A DNA stretch of 64,000 nt from Spongilla lacustris (GCA_949361645.1 OX442422.1:3669137-3733136), one strand, 5' to 3'; shown: positions 26,401 to 41,400, counted from the first letter of the stretch. The notes: generated from the sequence alone by a model not told the origin. Numbers and translations: made by a program.

Positions 26401-29400
26401 GGTGACTTCAGGCATCAGCATTTCCATGATCAGATGTTTTCCGATACTCAATGGAGTACTCGTACTGGCTGAGCATCAGGGCCCAATGAGCCAGTCTGTT
26501 TGCTGCCAGGGCTGGGGTTGGTCCAAACAGGGCAAGAAGAGGTTTGTGATCAGTGACTAAAATAAAACAGCGTCCATACAGAAACTGATGGAACTTATTG
26601 AGTGCAAAGATGATGGCTAGTGCTTCCTTTTGTATTTGGCTGTACCCCCGCTGGGTAGCTGTGAGTGCCTTAGAGGCATTTGCAATGGGGTGTTCACTGC
26701 CAGTCTTGTACCGGGGAAACAGGATAGCTCCCACCCCAACATCTGAGGCATCACAGGAGATCCCTATGGGAAGAGATGGATTGAAATGTGCCAGTACAGT
26801 TTCTGCACAAAGCAGGTCCTTTAGCCTCTGAAAAGCTTCTGCTTGCTCTGCACCTCAACTCCATGCAACCTCTGTCTTAGTAGGGCGATGAAGTGGCTCA
26901 GTGATAGTAGCCAAGTTGGGCAGAAACTTGCTGTAAAACTGCACAGAGCCCAAGAAAGATCGTAGGCTAGCCACGTTTTCCTTGACTGCATCGACCTTTT
27001 TGCTATCCCTTGTTGTGAAAGGGTGTGTCCCAAGTACTCAATGGAAGGTTGGGCAAAGGAACACTTCTCTAAACGGCAACGAAGACCCTTTTCTTCCAGA
27101 CATCTCAGGAGAGCATGAAGGTTCTGAAGATGTTCTGCTGCCGTTGCTCCACTAACCAGGATATCATCCATGTAGACCGCCACTCCTTGGAGGTCTTTGG
27201 TCAATTTGTCCATGATTTCCTGGAAGTAGCCAGGTGCTGAGCTGATGTCAAAAGGAAATCTCTTTTGCAGAAGAACACCTCGATGAGTGCTAAGAGCCAA
27301 CCGTTTCTGTCTCTCAGGTGCCAGTAGAATCTGGTTGTAGGCATCGGCGAGGTCAATCTTAGTAAACCCATGACCACCACCCAACCGTTGCATTAGGTCC
27401 TCTGGACATGGCATGGGATAACGATGTGGTTCTAACTGAGGGTTCACTGTAACTGAGTAGTCCCCACAAACTCTCAGTTTGGGTGACACCTGACCAGGAA
27501 GGGCTGCTTTGCGGATAGACACAACTAGAGTGCCATAATCATTGAACTGGATAGGTTGCCACACACCCTTAGCAATCCCTGCATCATAGGCTTTGCAAAG
27601 GTCGTCTTGGATTGAGAAAGGAACCACACGAGGCTTGCTGAAAACAGTTTTCGTACTAGGCTTGAATTTCATCTCCAGTTGGAAGTCCTTGTGACACCCC
27701 AGCTCAGTCTTGAAAAGGTCTGCTTCAGGTGATTGAATAGTTTTAACAGAGAAATTCTGTTGAGCCTCAGAATGCACACCCATCAGAGCTGAAACATTGA
27801 TGCCTAGCTTGACAATGGTGTCACGTCCCAGAAGATTAAGCTTTGGAATTTTGGCCACCGTGAAGTTCAGGGGTATGCTGGAACCTCCATTTTCCTGAAG
27901 CGCCACAGATGCAGAGAATACCCCCAATGTTGGGAGGGGCTGACCATTTGCCACTTCGTAGCAGCTTGTTGCTGGTATTAGTGCCGGTCTTCCTTCCATG
28001 TGGCTTCTGCACAGAAGTTGTCCCCAGCACCTGTATCAACCTCAAAAGTGAACGTCTCCCTGTTCACTTTGATTACCTGCTTCAGTTGTGGGATGGCTTT
28101 GGCTTCTTTCACTGTCTGGATCCGATGCTTAATAGTATTCACTGACTGCTGCTCGCTCTTCGTCTTTTTGAGGCAAACCACCTCCAGATGTCTTGTTGCA
28201 GAAGTAGCAGACTGCATCTATGAATGGACACTCAGCTGCTTTGTGATCATTCATCCCACAGCGGGGGTGGGGCAGGTACCATACACTTGTAGGTGAAATC
28301 TGGTCCACCTTTTCGTCCCCGATTCTGTCTTCCTGGAGGCCGGATTTGGTTCACTGGGCTGGGACTCGGCTTAGATCCATAAGCTGTCTCTTTAGCCACT
28401 TTGGCGGCCTCTTCAGTTTCGACTGCGATGGCTATGGCTTTGGTGAAGGTGAGCTCCCCGTCGTTCACCCTGAAAAGAGCCTTGAGGATTGCCTCGTTGC
28501 CCACAGAGCACATGAAACAGGTGTGGAGGGCCTCGTCTAATGCGTCTTTGATGCGTGGGAAATCGCAGGTGACTGCGTCTTGACGGATGCGTGCCGCCAG
28601 CTCCTGGATCGTCTCACCGGGCTTACGACGCATTTCACTCGAGAATTTAAAATGCTCCTTGACGACGTAACGGGTGGGGTCGAACTGCTCCTTCAGGAAC
28701 GCTTCTATCTGTTCCAAACTGAGGTCGTTGAATCTGGCGGGTGGTGACTATTGAGAAGCTAGGTTGCTGAGAAGTTTGTAGGTGACTCGCGACTGGTTTG
28801 TCGGGAATAGCTGAGCTCTCTTCTCTTGCGGGCCTGAATTTTCACCCAGGAAGGTTAGAAAACGCGCCCAGTAGTCTGTTCAGAGTCCTGCTGTTGAGTC
28901 GAAAGGCATGAAACTGGGAATCGCTGCTGCGGGAAACTTGGGTTCGCGCACTGGGGGGGAGGGGGGGGGCCTGTCGGCTTCGCGGGTGAGCACCGCATTC
29001 CGCTGTGCTTTGGCCAGAGCTTCGGTCTGTTTTTTCTATGCCTCCAACTACTGTTGCAGCAGTGCGATCAACTGCGCTGTTTCCGACATTCTGTATATTT
29101 TTACTCCGATCTAATCCTGCCGACTTCGCCACTTAGTCCTGTCGTGTTCCATAAATCCTCAATGTTGGATGTAACGTGGAATGTATGAGATCGGATAGCA
29201 AACAAGCAGTAGGAAATTATAACACTCAAGAATACAGGATGCAGTACAGAGAAACAGTGCAGGTTATATACTTGCATAACACAATACACAAAGGTGCGGG
29301 TATCATTGTGCACAAAGGTGCATGCATGTAACAAAGTGCGGCGCTCCTCTAGTCAGAGGGGTGCGCATTAGTGTCCTCCCAATTAGCACATCATCATAAC

Positions 29401-32400
29401 ACCACCCTTTCATCATTTTGCTATTCATACAACCAGTACTACACACATGTCTTCAAGCTCAAGATCACCTTCTTGTATACAGGAGGTCCACCATTATCTT
29501 TCAGTGGATATCACATGCAGAAGAGGGATGCATGTTATAGTGGAAAATGTACATGCATACCTGAAAGTACACCTATTGATCTGCTTCTAACGAGGAAATG
29601 AAATTAAAAATCAGATCCACATTCAAGAGGTGGCTCCACATGTACAATTGCTACATGTAGCTGTAATGCTACAATTATTGCCTGGATTATAGGAATTGCA
29701 CAACTGCATGTACACACCAGCGGATGTTCCAATTGATAACCCAACATTTCTTGGACCAGCTGCAGAGGATCATCAAGCAGATTGGGCACTGCAGCTGGTC
29801 CAAGAAATGTTGGTTATTAATGATTATTAATAGATTGCCAATGGCTAATGTATAATTAGCTTATGACATCATTGAATGTTTATGCCATCTGCAAATGTTT
29901 TCTGCAAAATTTCATTGTCCTCCCGATTCGTAGCTTCTCCCTCAAATGTTTTTAGCTATATGTTATTGTAAATAATGGGACAGTATACATGTAATTTAGA
30001 ATTTTTTTGCTGATCATTTCATGACACTTCAAATCCTACACAGTGAGTACACTAATACCCAAGTTACTGACATTCAAAATGAATTGCGAAGACTGTTTTG
30101 TAAAATGTTACTGTGAATGTCTGTGTCATTACACTTCTATACTGGATCTCTACCTAATTTACCTCATTTAAGGTGTGTAAAAGGATTCAAAACATTGTAA
30201 ACCACACAAAATGAGCCAATTATGTGAAGGACCCTGTATATACATTATTTGTACATGTAAACATTTAGTTTGATATGCTTAGATCATTATTGTGCACATG
30301 TGTACTATTTGCATGTGCAGGTGATTTTATCCATTGGCGTCTCATCTGGAATTGATTATGAAAACAGATGGAATGGCACAGTTGTTGGCAAAGTAACATC
30401 AAGGTTAGTGACTAATGTACATGTACATTACTTTTTGTACATGTAATGAATCTGTACATACTATACTTTTCTCCACTCAGACTTCCTCCTGTTTCATTAC
30501 CTAGACCAGAGTACATGCTGGCATCCCTTCCTAATGCATTTCTCATTGCCATTGTATCATTTGTTATAAGTTTTTCTGTGGCTGATTTATTTGCCAAGAA
30601 GTATGGACATGCCATCAGTTCCAGTCAGGTATGTACAGTACACTATATATTGCACACACAGTTAAAGAATTTCAACTGTCTTAAGATTGTGTTGCCTGAT
30701 CTAGGATTATAAGTGTGTGAGTCCAATCCAAGTGGCTCCAGACAATACAATAAGACAAGATTCATTTTCTGTCTCCCATATACTTTTTGCAGGAATTAAT
30801 TGCATATGGAATAAGTAATGCTGTTGGTGCACTTTTCAGTTCATTTAATTCATCTGGGAGTATCTCTAGGTCTGCTCTCCAAGCAAATACTGGTGGCAAA
30901 ACACAGGTATAGTACTGACATGTTGTGTCCATGTATTGGGTATGTGTACAATATTAGGGTATACAGTGTATGTATAATGGTACGCATATTTAATGAGACT
31001 CTTGCATCTACATATGATTACGTTCAGAAATACCAGTTACATCTTTTATCAAACGCCTAACAATGTTACTACCACTTTTGAACTGCATCAGCTGCTTCAG
31101 ATATACATGTACATTAATGACACTTTTGCATATACATGTATACAGTTATGTCCACATGTACAAGCTTACAAGTGCTGCATGTACATGTACATGTACATGT
31201 GTACCTCTAGATTATGGTGGAACCCTTTCTACACATGTATGTTATTTACAGTAGCAGTTCACCAAAACTGTGTTGTGCAGTCCCAGGTTTTTGCGTGCAG
31301 AGGTTCTGATTGCTGCAATTTGTGACCTTTTTAAAACGATGCATCATGACACTGGCTACTTGCATTCAAACAAATGCATTTCATATATGCATTATACAGC
31401 AAACTGTATTAATGATAAAGTTCATCAATATTCTGAATTGAATTTCAAAGAGCCGATGGTTCCATTTACATGTGTAGTGAGAAATGTATTGTGGTGGTAC
31501 ACTGTATATGTACTTGTAAAAATTTCTTTATTAAGTTATTTCTCAATTTGAAATTTCTCTATTATAATAAGATTGGTTACAGGTACAGTTATTAATGTGC
31601 ATTGTAATTTTAATTATATCTTTTTCTTTGAATGTTGTGTTGAGCCAGTGTACTGTACATGTACATTGTAATTTTGTTCTTTGAATGTTGTTATGAGCCA
31701 GGGTTTGAAACATGGCAACATGTACATGAATATTTACCATGTGCATATACAATGTACATGTATGTGTACATATCCGTGTACATGTTGTACTAGTACTGTA
31801 CATGTATTTATTTCTTTCTCAGCTTGTGGGCCTTGTATCGTCGCTTGTCATCTGCATAGTTTTGATTGCACTGACATTTCTGTTCGAGACTTTACCACTA
31901 GTAAGTTATGTAAATTTGTTGTTGAATGTCATTGGATCGAAGTGTTGGAATATGTTTTAATTTATCACACCCATTATGAGATATGAATACATGTACATGT
32001 ACATGTACATGTAAAGTATGCATGAGTCAAAGCAGCCTTGTAGAAGGGCATTGAGCTATTTTGAGTAGAGAAATGAATGGTGTGTATACAGTTTAGATAT
32101 TGAATTCTCTTTAAGTGCTCACCAGTTCTTTGTGTAGCTAGATGGAGTCATGGGAATCAACATGTGCCCATGGGTTGAAATGCTGCAGTGTACATGTACA
32201 TGTATCTGTATGTGGTGCAGATGCATGTACATGTACATGTACATGTAACTTGTACATTTGTATAGTCCCATGCACTCTGGTTGCTTACATTGGTTAGGCC
32301 CATATACAGTGCCGTCCACCCACAAGTTCACACTCGCGCGCGCTCGACTCGCACTCGACACGCGCTCGACTCGCGCGTGACTCGATCGAGTGCAATAATG

Positions 32401-35400
32401 ACTCGCGCGCCTTAACTCAAAGCAAAACAGCTGGAACAAAAACATATGCTATTAATAGCTTGAAACTAACGTAATTATCTGTAGCAATGCCGTAAATAGG
32501 TATTTGAGTGACGCTCGCAACAGCGCGCGTATCGAGGGCTAATTGCACTCGCTAATTGACTCGCGCGCGACACGCGCTCGACTCGCACACACGCGCGAGC
32601 GAGTGTGAACTTATGGGTGGACGGCACTGTAAATCTGCAGTTAATTAGTTATCACTGCATATGCACAATCCAACATATGTGTACAAGTGTACATGTATTG
32701 TAATATAATGTACATGTATTGTAGGTAGTATAGCTTGCATGTACATGTACAGTACCTTCCCTGCTTTCTTTACATTGTTGCAGCTGTTAACTCAAAAAAT
32801 GTATGTCAGTAAGTTTGTGGATGTACATTTAGGCATAGAGAAGTGCTAATGGAGGGCATAATAACTAGTACAGTTGATAGGTACATGTATTTGCAAAATC
32901 AGTGGACCAAACAACTGTTGGTGCTTATTCAGGCATGCACAGGGCACTGAAACTGCTGCTCTTCACCCATGATTTTAAAATTGTATACACCTGAATTAGG
33001 ATTAATTGCTGACAATTACTATCATGATATGTGTACTATTTCTACAATGCAATTGCCTCCCTTAAGTTGCACTTCATGTGCTGATTCATACATGCCCTGA
33101 GTGCACGATTAAGCCTAAATGAATCAGCACTGCAGTAAATTCAACTGCATACATGTAGGTACTGGTGTGTACTCAATATTTTGAACCCTGTGCACCATTG
33201 TTGCACGAAAATTGGTTCAGGCAATAGATGGTGGTCTGGCTGAATCAATGTTTGCTGCCAAGCTACATGTACATGTATGAAACTGATCTCCCCAATATAC
33301 CAATTATTCATCGAGTGCAATTTCAATTTTGTCTGGTGCTGTACATGCACATGGCAATGCAAAATGGATCTGGCTGGCTTGACTTACTTTGGCCACAAAA
33401 ATTGGTCTGGCCAAACCACTTTTTGCATAACACACACTGAATACATGTATGTTTTATCTTCCCCTTGCTAATTACATGTAGCTGAAAGTATTTTTGCCAT
33501 TATTTTGTGCCTTGTGTTTATAACGGCATCGTTGTCCAAAATGTTGTGAGCGACAACACAGGTTAAAGTGGTTCTTTTTAGAATGATTCTCAATACACTG
33601 CACTGCCAATCATCAGACCTTACATGTTATAGATGCAAACAGAAGCAGAGCATTAAAGCAGGAGTATTATGTTCGACACTAAAATGCCGTCCAGAATTAA
33701 TGCATGTTGAAATAATGTATTTTCTGTCTGTTATTACCACTTTTTTTCTGAAATGCATGCTGGATTTACATGTACATGTACATGTAGGCATTTGTTGGTC
33801 TGGTAAGTGGCACAAAATTACATCTACATCTACATGTACATGTACATTTACATGTACATGTACGTACATGTACATGTATTGTCCCACAAGCTCAACTCAA
33901 CCACCAGTTGCACAGTCCAAACAAGATCCTTGCAAATGGCTGGGGTTTTGTTAATGTTTCATCTGTACAATGGCAGCTAATGATGAGCCCACTGCATGTT
34001 CTGCTTAGGAAAAAAATTGTGCAGGGGTTAAAGGCTGCTAGTTTGCTAGTCATCTACAGGGATGTTGGCAGGCTGTGTTCATTTTCCTTTGAGGTAAAGG
34101 CCATTGTCAGCTTCTAACTTACATTGTATTAACTTGGGGGCATGCAGAGCATATATGTCCACATACAGTGTACATAAGAGAGAGTGATGAACATCTGGCA
34201 TGATTTTGTAATCTTGTTTATTTTGACAATTTGAATAGCCTTTTTGTACAAAAGAATGGAATACTGTGTATTGTACAAATACCCAATGTTTATGCATTTG
34301 ATATTTGCAATCTCTTGCACTAAATCTATTTCAGGCTGTACTCTCAGTCATCATCTGTATGGCACTATTTGGGATGCTCAAGCAGTTCAAGGATATTTAC
34401 AACTATTTTCATCTCTCTTTTACTGATTTGGTATGTAGGTTTGTGAACAGTCTAAACTGATCTGTAGGTGTAAGCTATGCAAGTACATTGTACATGTACA
34501 AGCTCATGTCATGCTAACACAATCGTTTTGGTTTTGTGTGCACTGTAATTATGCTACTCTTGCTGTTTTGGTACTGTAGCTTCAGTTATAATTCTCTATA
34601 ACATGCACACTGTATTAATGTGTACTTTTTTGTTTTTTCACAGATGACATGGTTAGTGGTGTTTTCAGCAACTTTGCTATTGGGAATAGACCTTGGACTT
34701 GTTACTGGTGTTGGTTTTTCTTTACTTGTGGTCATATTTCGTGTTGCATTGTACGTTCTTTGTTATACACATAGTTACATGTACATGTATCTCATGTATT
34801 GAATGTTTAAGCAGTTGGCTATGCATTTTTTGCATGGCTATTTAGTTCCCATACGTACATGTAGATGTGTGCGAACTCTCATTTTTGTTTTTGTATTTCA
34901 GACCATACTCTGCTATACTAGGGCAAGCTCAGGACACAGAGATCTTTAGAAATATCACAAACTTTCAGAATGTAAGTGCACACACCAGATTGTACAGTGT
35001 GCCATACAGAGCATCAGTTTTGGAGTAGTTAATCCACATACACTGTACAAGCACATGTACATGCACATCTGAAGTAAGGAGCTGGTCTCAGTCATTACTA
35101 TACTACAAATGATGGATGAGTCCGATGAACGTTCAATCATGTTCTTATACACAGTAACATGTACATGTACTGAAGAATGACCAAACAGCTTTTTATTCAT
35201 AAATATACATTTACATGTAGATGTACGTTTTTTGTGTGGGTGTCACTTTAGTCCAAAAGAAATGTTATACATGGTATCATATCTGTATGTACATGTGAAC
35301 CTTGGTATTGTTTAACCTTATGCATGAGCCAGTTTCAAGTATGCAAACTACATGTACATATAGCACTGAATATCAGAAGTGCACTGAACTTCATTCAGTG

Positions 35401-38400
35401 ATTTGACATGAAGTGGTCTCATGTTTTAGTGTATACATTGTATTTACTTGTATACATGTACATACGTTTTATTTAAGCATTGACCTTACCCCTGCGAAAG
35501 AATTTGCCCTGTATCTTTTTACTGCCATGTATTAATATGTATTCTTTTGCAATTGAATGAGCTTTTTTTTTTACTTTTCATTTTTTAACAGCTGAGGAGA
35601 ATTCCTGGTATTCTCATTTTTCGGTTTCAAGCGCCACTTTGTTTTGTGAGCAGTTATGTGTTCCGTAGACGATTGGAACAAGCTGCACAATTGGAGCATA
35701 AACTGTGGGAGGAGGAGGAGGATGGATGCCTAAAGAAAATCATTCTGAAGGTATAAAATGCCTACTGTGTGTACACGTTCATGTACATGTAAGTTCTTGT
35801 CATTAATATCATTTTCTGTAAATACTGGTATTGGATGAAAAGTAAAAGAAACAAGTGCTGTTATGGTAGATTATCTTTGCTATAGGAGAGAAGTGTTAAA
35901 AAAACTTGGAATACATGTACATGTACTTTCATTCTTTCCAAATAGAGTTGTTTGCTACAATGTGTGGTTTTATTATGACATATAGGTAAGGTACTTGTGT
36001 ACTTGTGGGCATTGTTGAATAATCGTTTCGAGTTGCAGAAAAACTTATACAGTAGCAAAATATCCATTTGCGAAGTGGAGACTTGCTGTGTGTAAACTGC
36101 TCAAAATCATTGTTCTGAAGTAGCTTCCGATCGAACACGCAGGGCCTAGCAGTCTTTCTCAGGAATGTGTGTGCGAAGGTCACAGAGCTATGCCAACTAT
36201 TGGCACACACATTCCTGAGAAAGACTGTGTGTTCGGAAGCTACTTCAGAACAATGATTTTGAATTGCTTTTAGGCAGTTTACACTCAGCAAGTCTCCACT
36301 TCGCAAATGGATATTTTGCTACTGTATAAGTTTTTCTGCAACTCGAAGGTGTGAATGTATGCGGCGCCGATGCTTCTCTAACGGGTCCGCGACCGTCACG
36401 ACAATACCAGTACTTGATGCACAAAACAGAATAAAACGCGCACACGTGCCCAAATAAGGAGGCACTATCTACCAGTCATGGGGAAGCTGTGGTAAGACAG
36501 TTTACATAACACCACTTGGACCTATGTAAACTAAACTGAATTTTGATGAGACAAAAATGGCGCCTTCAGGTTAAACCTTGCGTGGTTCTCAGGGGTTATC
36601 AATACACAGACTTTTTATTTTTGAAAAACACTGACACTGATAGTCCCTTCACTTATGTGAAAAAAAAAAACTTGAGTTTCACGTGGTAGACACCTCTATT
36701 GCAAAAGGTGGTTTGAAGTTGATAAAAATTTAACCCTTTACCCACACCCCAAAAATAATGATCATAGATCAGTTGTACTGATCATGTCCTTCAATTTGAT
36801 GCCAAAAACTCTGCTGTCAATTGTATTGCAGCCAAGATATGAGTGTGCAAAGTTGCATGAAAAAATTAATTATTCAGTGGCGTGTATTTCGTAAACCATT
36901 AACGTTATTAACTCAATAAATGGTAAAAGTCACATTCATATCAAGACCAACATATATGAGAAGTTGGAGCAAAATTGGAAGACGTGAGGCACAACTCCCG
37001 CTCACAAGACCCTGGGGGGAGTGGTCTTAGAAGGAGCAGGAGGCTGCTTGAAGAGAGCGTACTTGATGATGAAAACATCAACTGCGACGATCCTTTTCCT
37101 CCGTGTGCACATTTCCAGCTTTCGACAAATAGGGGTGTACTATGAAGCGATGATTTTGGAATTATACATTCTTCATGCAGTCGGGCGTGTGTGCATGGCA
37201 ATATGCCAATTTGAGGGGGCTGAAAATGTGCACATGGAGGAAAGGATCTTCGCAGTTGATGTTTTCATCATCAAGTACGCGATCTCTCCAAGCAAGCTCC
37301 TGCTCCTTCTTAGACCACACCCCCAGCAACCTCTTGCGACATCTTTCTGCCCTGTGAATGGAACTAGTTACTCGATACATGTTCCTGTAGTTGCACAGCT
37401 ACGGCCAGTAGAGGTTTTGTTTCTTTAATATTGATGCCGGTGCAGGACCGGATGGTTTCGGCAGTAGTGACAGAATTGAATATAGCCTCTATTCTTGATG
37501 CTGGCATTCGTATATAGGCAAAGAAATGCCGTATTCAGAGCTAGATAATAGCGGCCAGTATAAAATAGCACGGCTCAATTGTTTTCTTCCACCGCTAGCG
37601 CTGTGATACGTTTATAAATGCAGGTGCATCGGTGGCAGGATAAGATTGCGTAATCAGAATTAATTGAATTTTGCAAATAGAAGGGGGTAAATTCAAAGAT
37701 GGGGATATACGTTGTACAGCCAAAATGCATCATTTGGACCCTTGCACGCATGGTTAAGTGGGTGACTCATAATTCCAAAATCATCGCATTATAGTACACC
37801 CAAGGGTACAACATTTGTATACATGTACATTAGAGGTCATAAGAAGCCTTTAATTGGTTACACTGCGGGCGGCAGGTCTAATTCAGAGCATGCTATTGGA
37901 AGCACAGTCGATTTGTATGGTACATTTAACTGTGGCCGTTATGCGTATTATATGTTCATCAAAAATGTATTACATGAAATATACAGTCCTTCAATCAAAT
38001 CAAAAATATGCAAAGCTTCTTGTAACAAGAGTACACCATTTCTAACTACAAGTACATGTAATCAGGACCTACGGTAGTGGGTCTTATGTAGGATTGGCTT
38101 CGGATTGGCTTCGGATTGGCTTACATGTAGGTGGGCGTGGTTTCGATCGAGCGTTTTAAAACGGTAACGAAGCATTGTCTTTACTCGCCAGCTCGTATAT
38201 AATCCATCACAAATATAACAGATGTGCACATATAACGTGAGCTTCGCTAAACAGTGCAGTTAACTTTGAGCGACAAATCGGCACCTAAATCCGCCATTTA
38301 ATTTTTCGTTTCTCCTTCCCTTCATCACGTATAACTCGCGACAGGAACGTCGTAAGAAGACGAGATTAGCTTTAAAAGTTGCATTTGATTTTCAAACGTG

Positions 38401-41400
38401 CCCTTTCATACAAATAAGACCTAAAGTTGTTAGCTGGTGATGAAATGCCGTGAAATGACTCCAGCAGGTGCAATTCATTATGGATGAAAATTCTCGGTTG
38501 CCTAGCAGTATGCAATATGACGTCACATACACGTCTTAATTTACTGTTGCCAGGCTACTACAATTAATGTACGCAGCTGCAGACACAGGCGGTTCTAATT
38601 CAGTAAAGGACCAAGCCAAAGAAAACGGCTCATTATCAAGGAGAACTCTGAGTTTAAGATATCCGAAGAACAAAGGTAGGCCTATCAATAAAATAAAAAG
38701 AGCTCAGAGTGATTAAGGCAAGGCTTTTTCGGCAATAATTGAATTCAATTGTTTTAATGAACCGCTTGACTTCTAATTCCTACTATTCCTCACGGGGAGC
38801 TGTGTTGACAGCCATCATTTCAAAGACGACAGTGAACTGTTAGACATTGCAGGATGAAGCTACAATGTGCGAGTGTGTTGTATCTGGTTGAATTCTTGTG
38901 TGCATTTGCCGGACCAGTAAACAAGTACCTCTACCTGTATATTTTGGTTCAAAATTAAAGCTAGAACTATCTACTATATATGTTTTTGCCGATTGGGGTT
39001 TAGTGAATCAACTAACACGGTTAAGATAGAAGCTTGAACATTGGGCCCGGTTCTAAGTGTTCTTTTTTGCCAGTATGCTTCAAGTACTTATTCCTTCCAA
39101 CCCCAACCCCAAAACGGATTTTACACAGTTCAGTGAGTGGCCTGGATCAGACTAATAGAATACCCAGAAACCCGTTGGCATACCTTCCGGCAAAGCCTGT
39201 ATATACATGTTTACCTTAAGGCCCTTTATGGCCACCTTGACAGCTGCACAAGTCACTCGATTCCGACAAATCGCGGTGGTGATACGCTGCCAAACAACAA
39301 AAGAAGCAATAGTTGTTCCTTTAGACAACACCTAAAACTGAACTAGTCCATAAAGAATGCTATTTTCCACACGCTTATTTACAGCTACGTGTATTGTTCA
39401 TATGCAGCAGCTGCCATTAGACGGTAATTTGAAACCAAGTAACGTACGTGCGCGCTCCTAAAAAAGCCTTGCCTTAATCTGTCTGAGAGGCCTATATACT
39501 CAGATTACACATAAGAGGAATCTAAGCGTCCTATAGATTGCAAGGAATACACTAAGCCATATATTATATTGAACACTCCTGGTAGAGAAAAAAAAGTTAG
39601 GGGAACAAGTAAATCAAAAACTTCTCAATCGAGAAAGTGATTGGTGGTATGTAGGATTGGTGGTGCAAAAAGCAAGGAAACAAGGTACAGTATATTAAAG
39701 TGAGGTTTGGTAGGATCCTACAACTATAACAGTCCTACATTTGCAAATAGGCTTCTTCATTTTCAAATTCAGGACTCAAGTTGTAGGATCCTACCAAACC
39801 TCACTTTAACATACTGTACCTTGTTTCCTTGCTTTTTGCACCACCAATCCTACATACCACCAATCACCTTCTCGATAGAGAAGTTTTTGATTCTGCTAAT
39901 GTACATGTACATGTATTTATTATGTAAGTACATGTACATTGTACTATTTGCAGCACTGATTAGATGTCCATGTGCTCTGCAGTAAGCTACTATACATTAG
40001 AGAACACAAAATGATTACTGTTTCTGTTTGTGCTAAAATGGAAATGTGGAAATGCAATGTGTACTACATGTAGTATGCATTACTCCAATGTAACACCATA
40101 TCTCTGTGGTAAAGTACAAGTACATGTATATTTTGGCTCCTATATCATGCTCGCTTCACCCAACCCACTTGACATATAATTGGTGCCGCATCTGCTGTGC
40201 ACGACACTGTCATTACCGACTAGACAACATACCACTGCCATCATACACATAGATCTACCTACCTACGCAGAGCAGGGGCCAGCTACCTATAACAAGATTT
40301 GACCTAATTTTGAGGTGATAGACCCATACCACCTCAAAGGAAAAAACCTCACTTAAGTGAGGAAAAAACCATGTTAATACTGCTCTGCCTAACACCCAAA
40401 ATAAACAACATAATAGCAACAGGACCACTTGATTCCTTGTGGCTGGTCTGCCTCATCTTTTTGTACCAGGCTGCTTCACTCTCTGTAATAACTCAACACA
40501 CACACAGTTATACAAGTACAGCATATACAACACTATACGCGGAATGGCCAAGTCCAGAAGAGTGGGAGTGATGGGTAGAGCCTCAATAATCCAGCTATCT
40601 AACTCCGGGTTGCCAACTGACTCGTACTTACAATTCCAGCGCTTAAAAGAGTCTGTCTCACGTGCCTGTTAGTCTAGAAGGTTCTATTGCAGCCCCATAG
40701 TCTGCTGTTAATAATCAATTACAATTACTACACTTCTCCCCTCATAAGCCATAACGCTCCGGGGGTCGGTGAGGACGAGTAGAACGTCTGGGCAGAAGAG
40801 GGACAGCTTCAAGGTCGGCCACTGGAGGAGCCTCTTCTTCTAAAGGGTCAGGATCCGGCTCGACTTCCGCGATGGGAGGGGCTGGTGCCTGCGGTAATTC
40901 AGCTTGTCTGTCTGCCATTGTGACAATGGTTGGCAGAGGGTCCAATTCTGGCTGCTGAAATGTTCCAGATTCCCTCTTACCCCCGGTAATCCGCTCCTTG
41001 ACATGGTCAACATGATAACGGCTTTCTGTGCCATCATCCAACGTTACAACCAGTGTCAATGGACCCCGTACAGCAGTAACTTTTCCTGGTATCCATTTTG
41101 GCATCCCTCTGTGGTTTAGGACATACACTTCTTCACCCACCTGAAATGAGCGTTGTCTTGTGTGCACGTCATGATTCTCCTTCTGTCTTTCTTGATTTTT
41201 AGTCACGTGATGTTCCACAGATGGGAAAATGAAATCCAAGTGCGAGCGCGGTTTCCTCCCCAACAACAGCTCAGCAGGTGATCTTCCTGTGGTAGAATGG
41301 GGTGTTAACCTGTACTGGAAAAGGAACCGAGATAAGCATGTGTCAATATCCCCTGATGTCTTCCTTAAGGCATTTTTCACAGTTTGCACTGCTCGTTCAG

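Larger units (their letters stand above)
24634..29401 (-). mobile_element. Ty3/gypsy LTR retrotransposon A
   Basis: Two LTRs (24634-24882 and 29140-29401) bound gag, protease, RT, RNase H and integrase in gypsy order on the - strand. The element is flanked by CCACC on both sides (24629-24633, 29402-29406), a 5-bp target duplication. A purine-rich tract (ggcaaggtggtg on the - strand) lies beside the 3' LTR. The LTRs differ by many substitutions and indels and the reading frames are broken several times, so the insertion is old. It lies antisense in intron 6 of the SLC26 gene. Confidence 0.92.

Noticed and set aside
31178..32247. Regularly repeated TACATG runs as a CRISPR-like array
   Set aside because: There are no spacers of even length; it is a simple six-base microsatellite.
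32307..32629. CpG-island promoter
   Set aside because: The CG-rich block is bounded by TA-flanked terminal inverted repeats, so a MITE explains it.
38567..38675. Alternative first exon for a STAS-only SLC26 transcript
   Set aside because: It ends one base into a codon, which does not fit exon 15 (the next exon), although an independent transcript stays possible.
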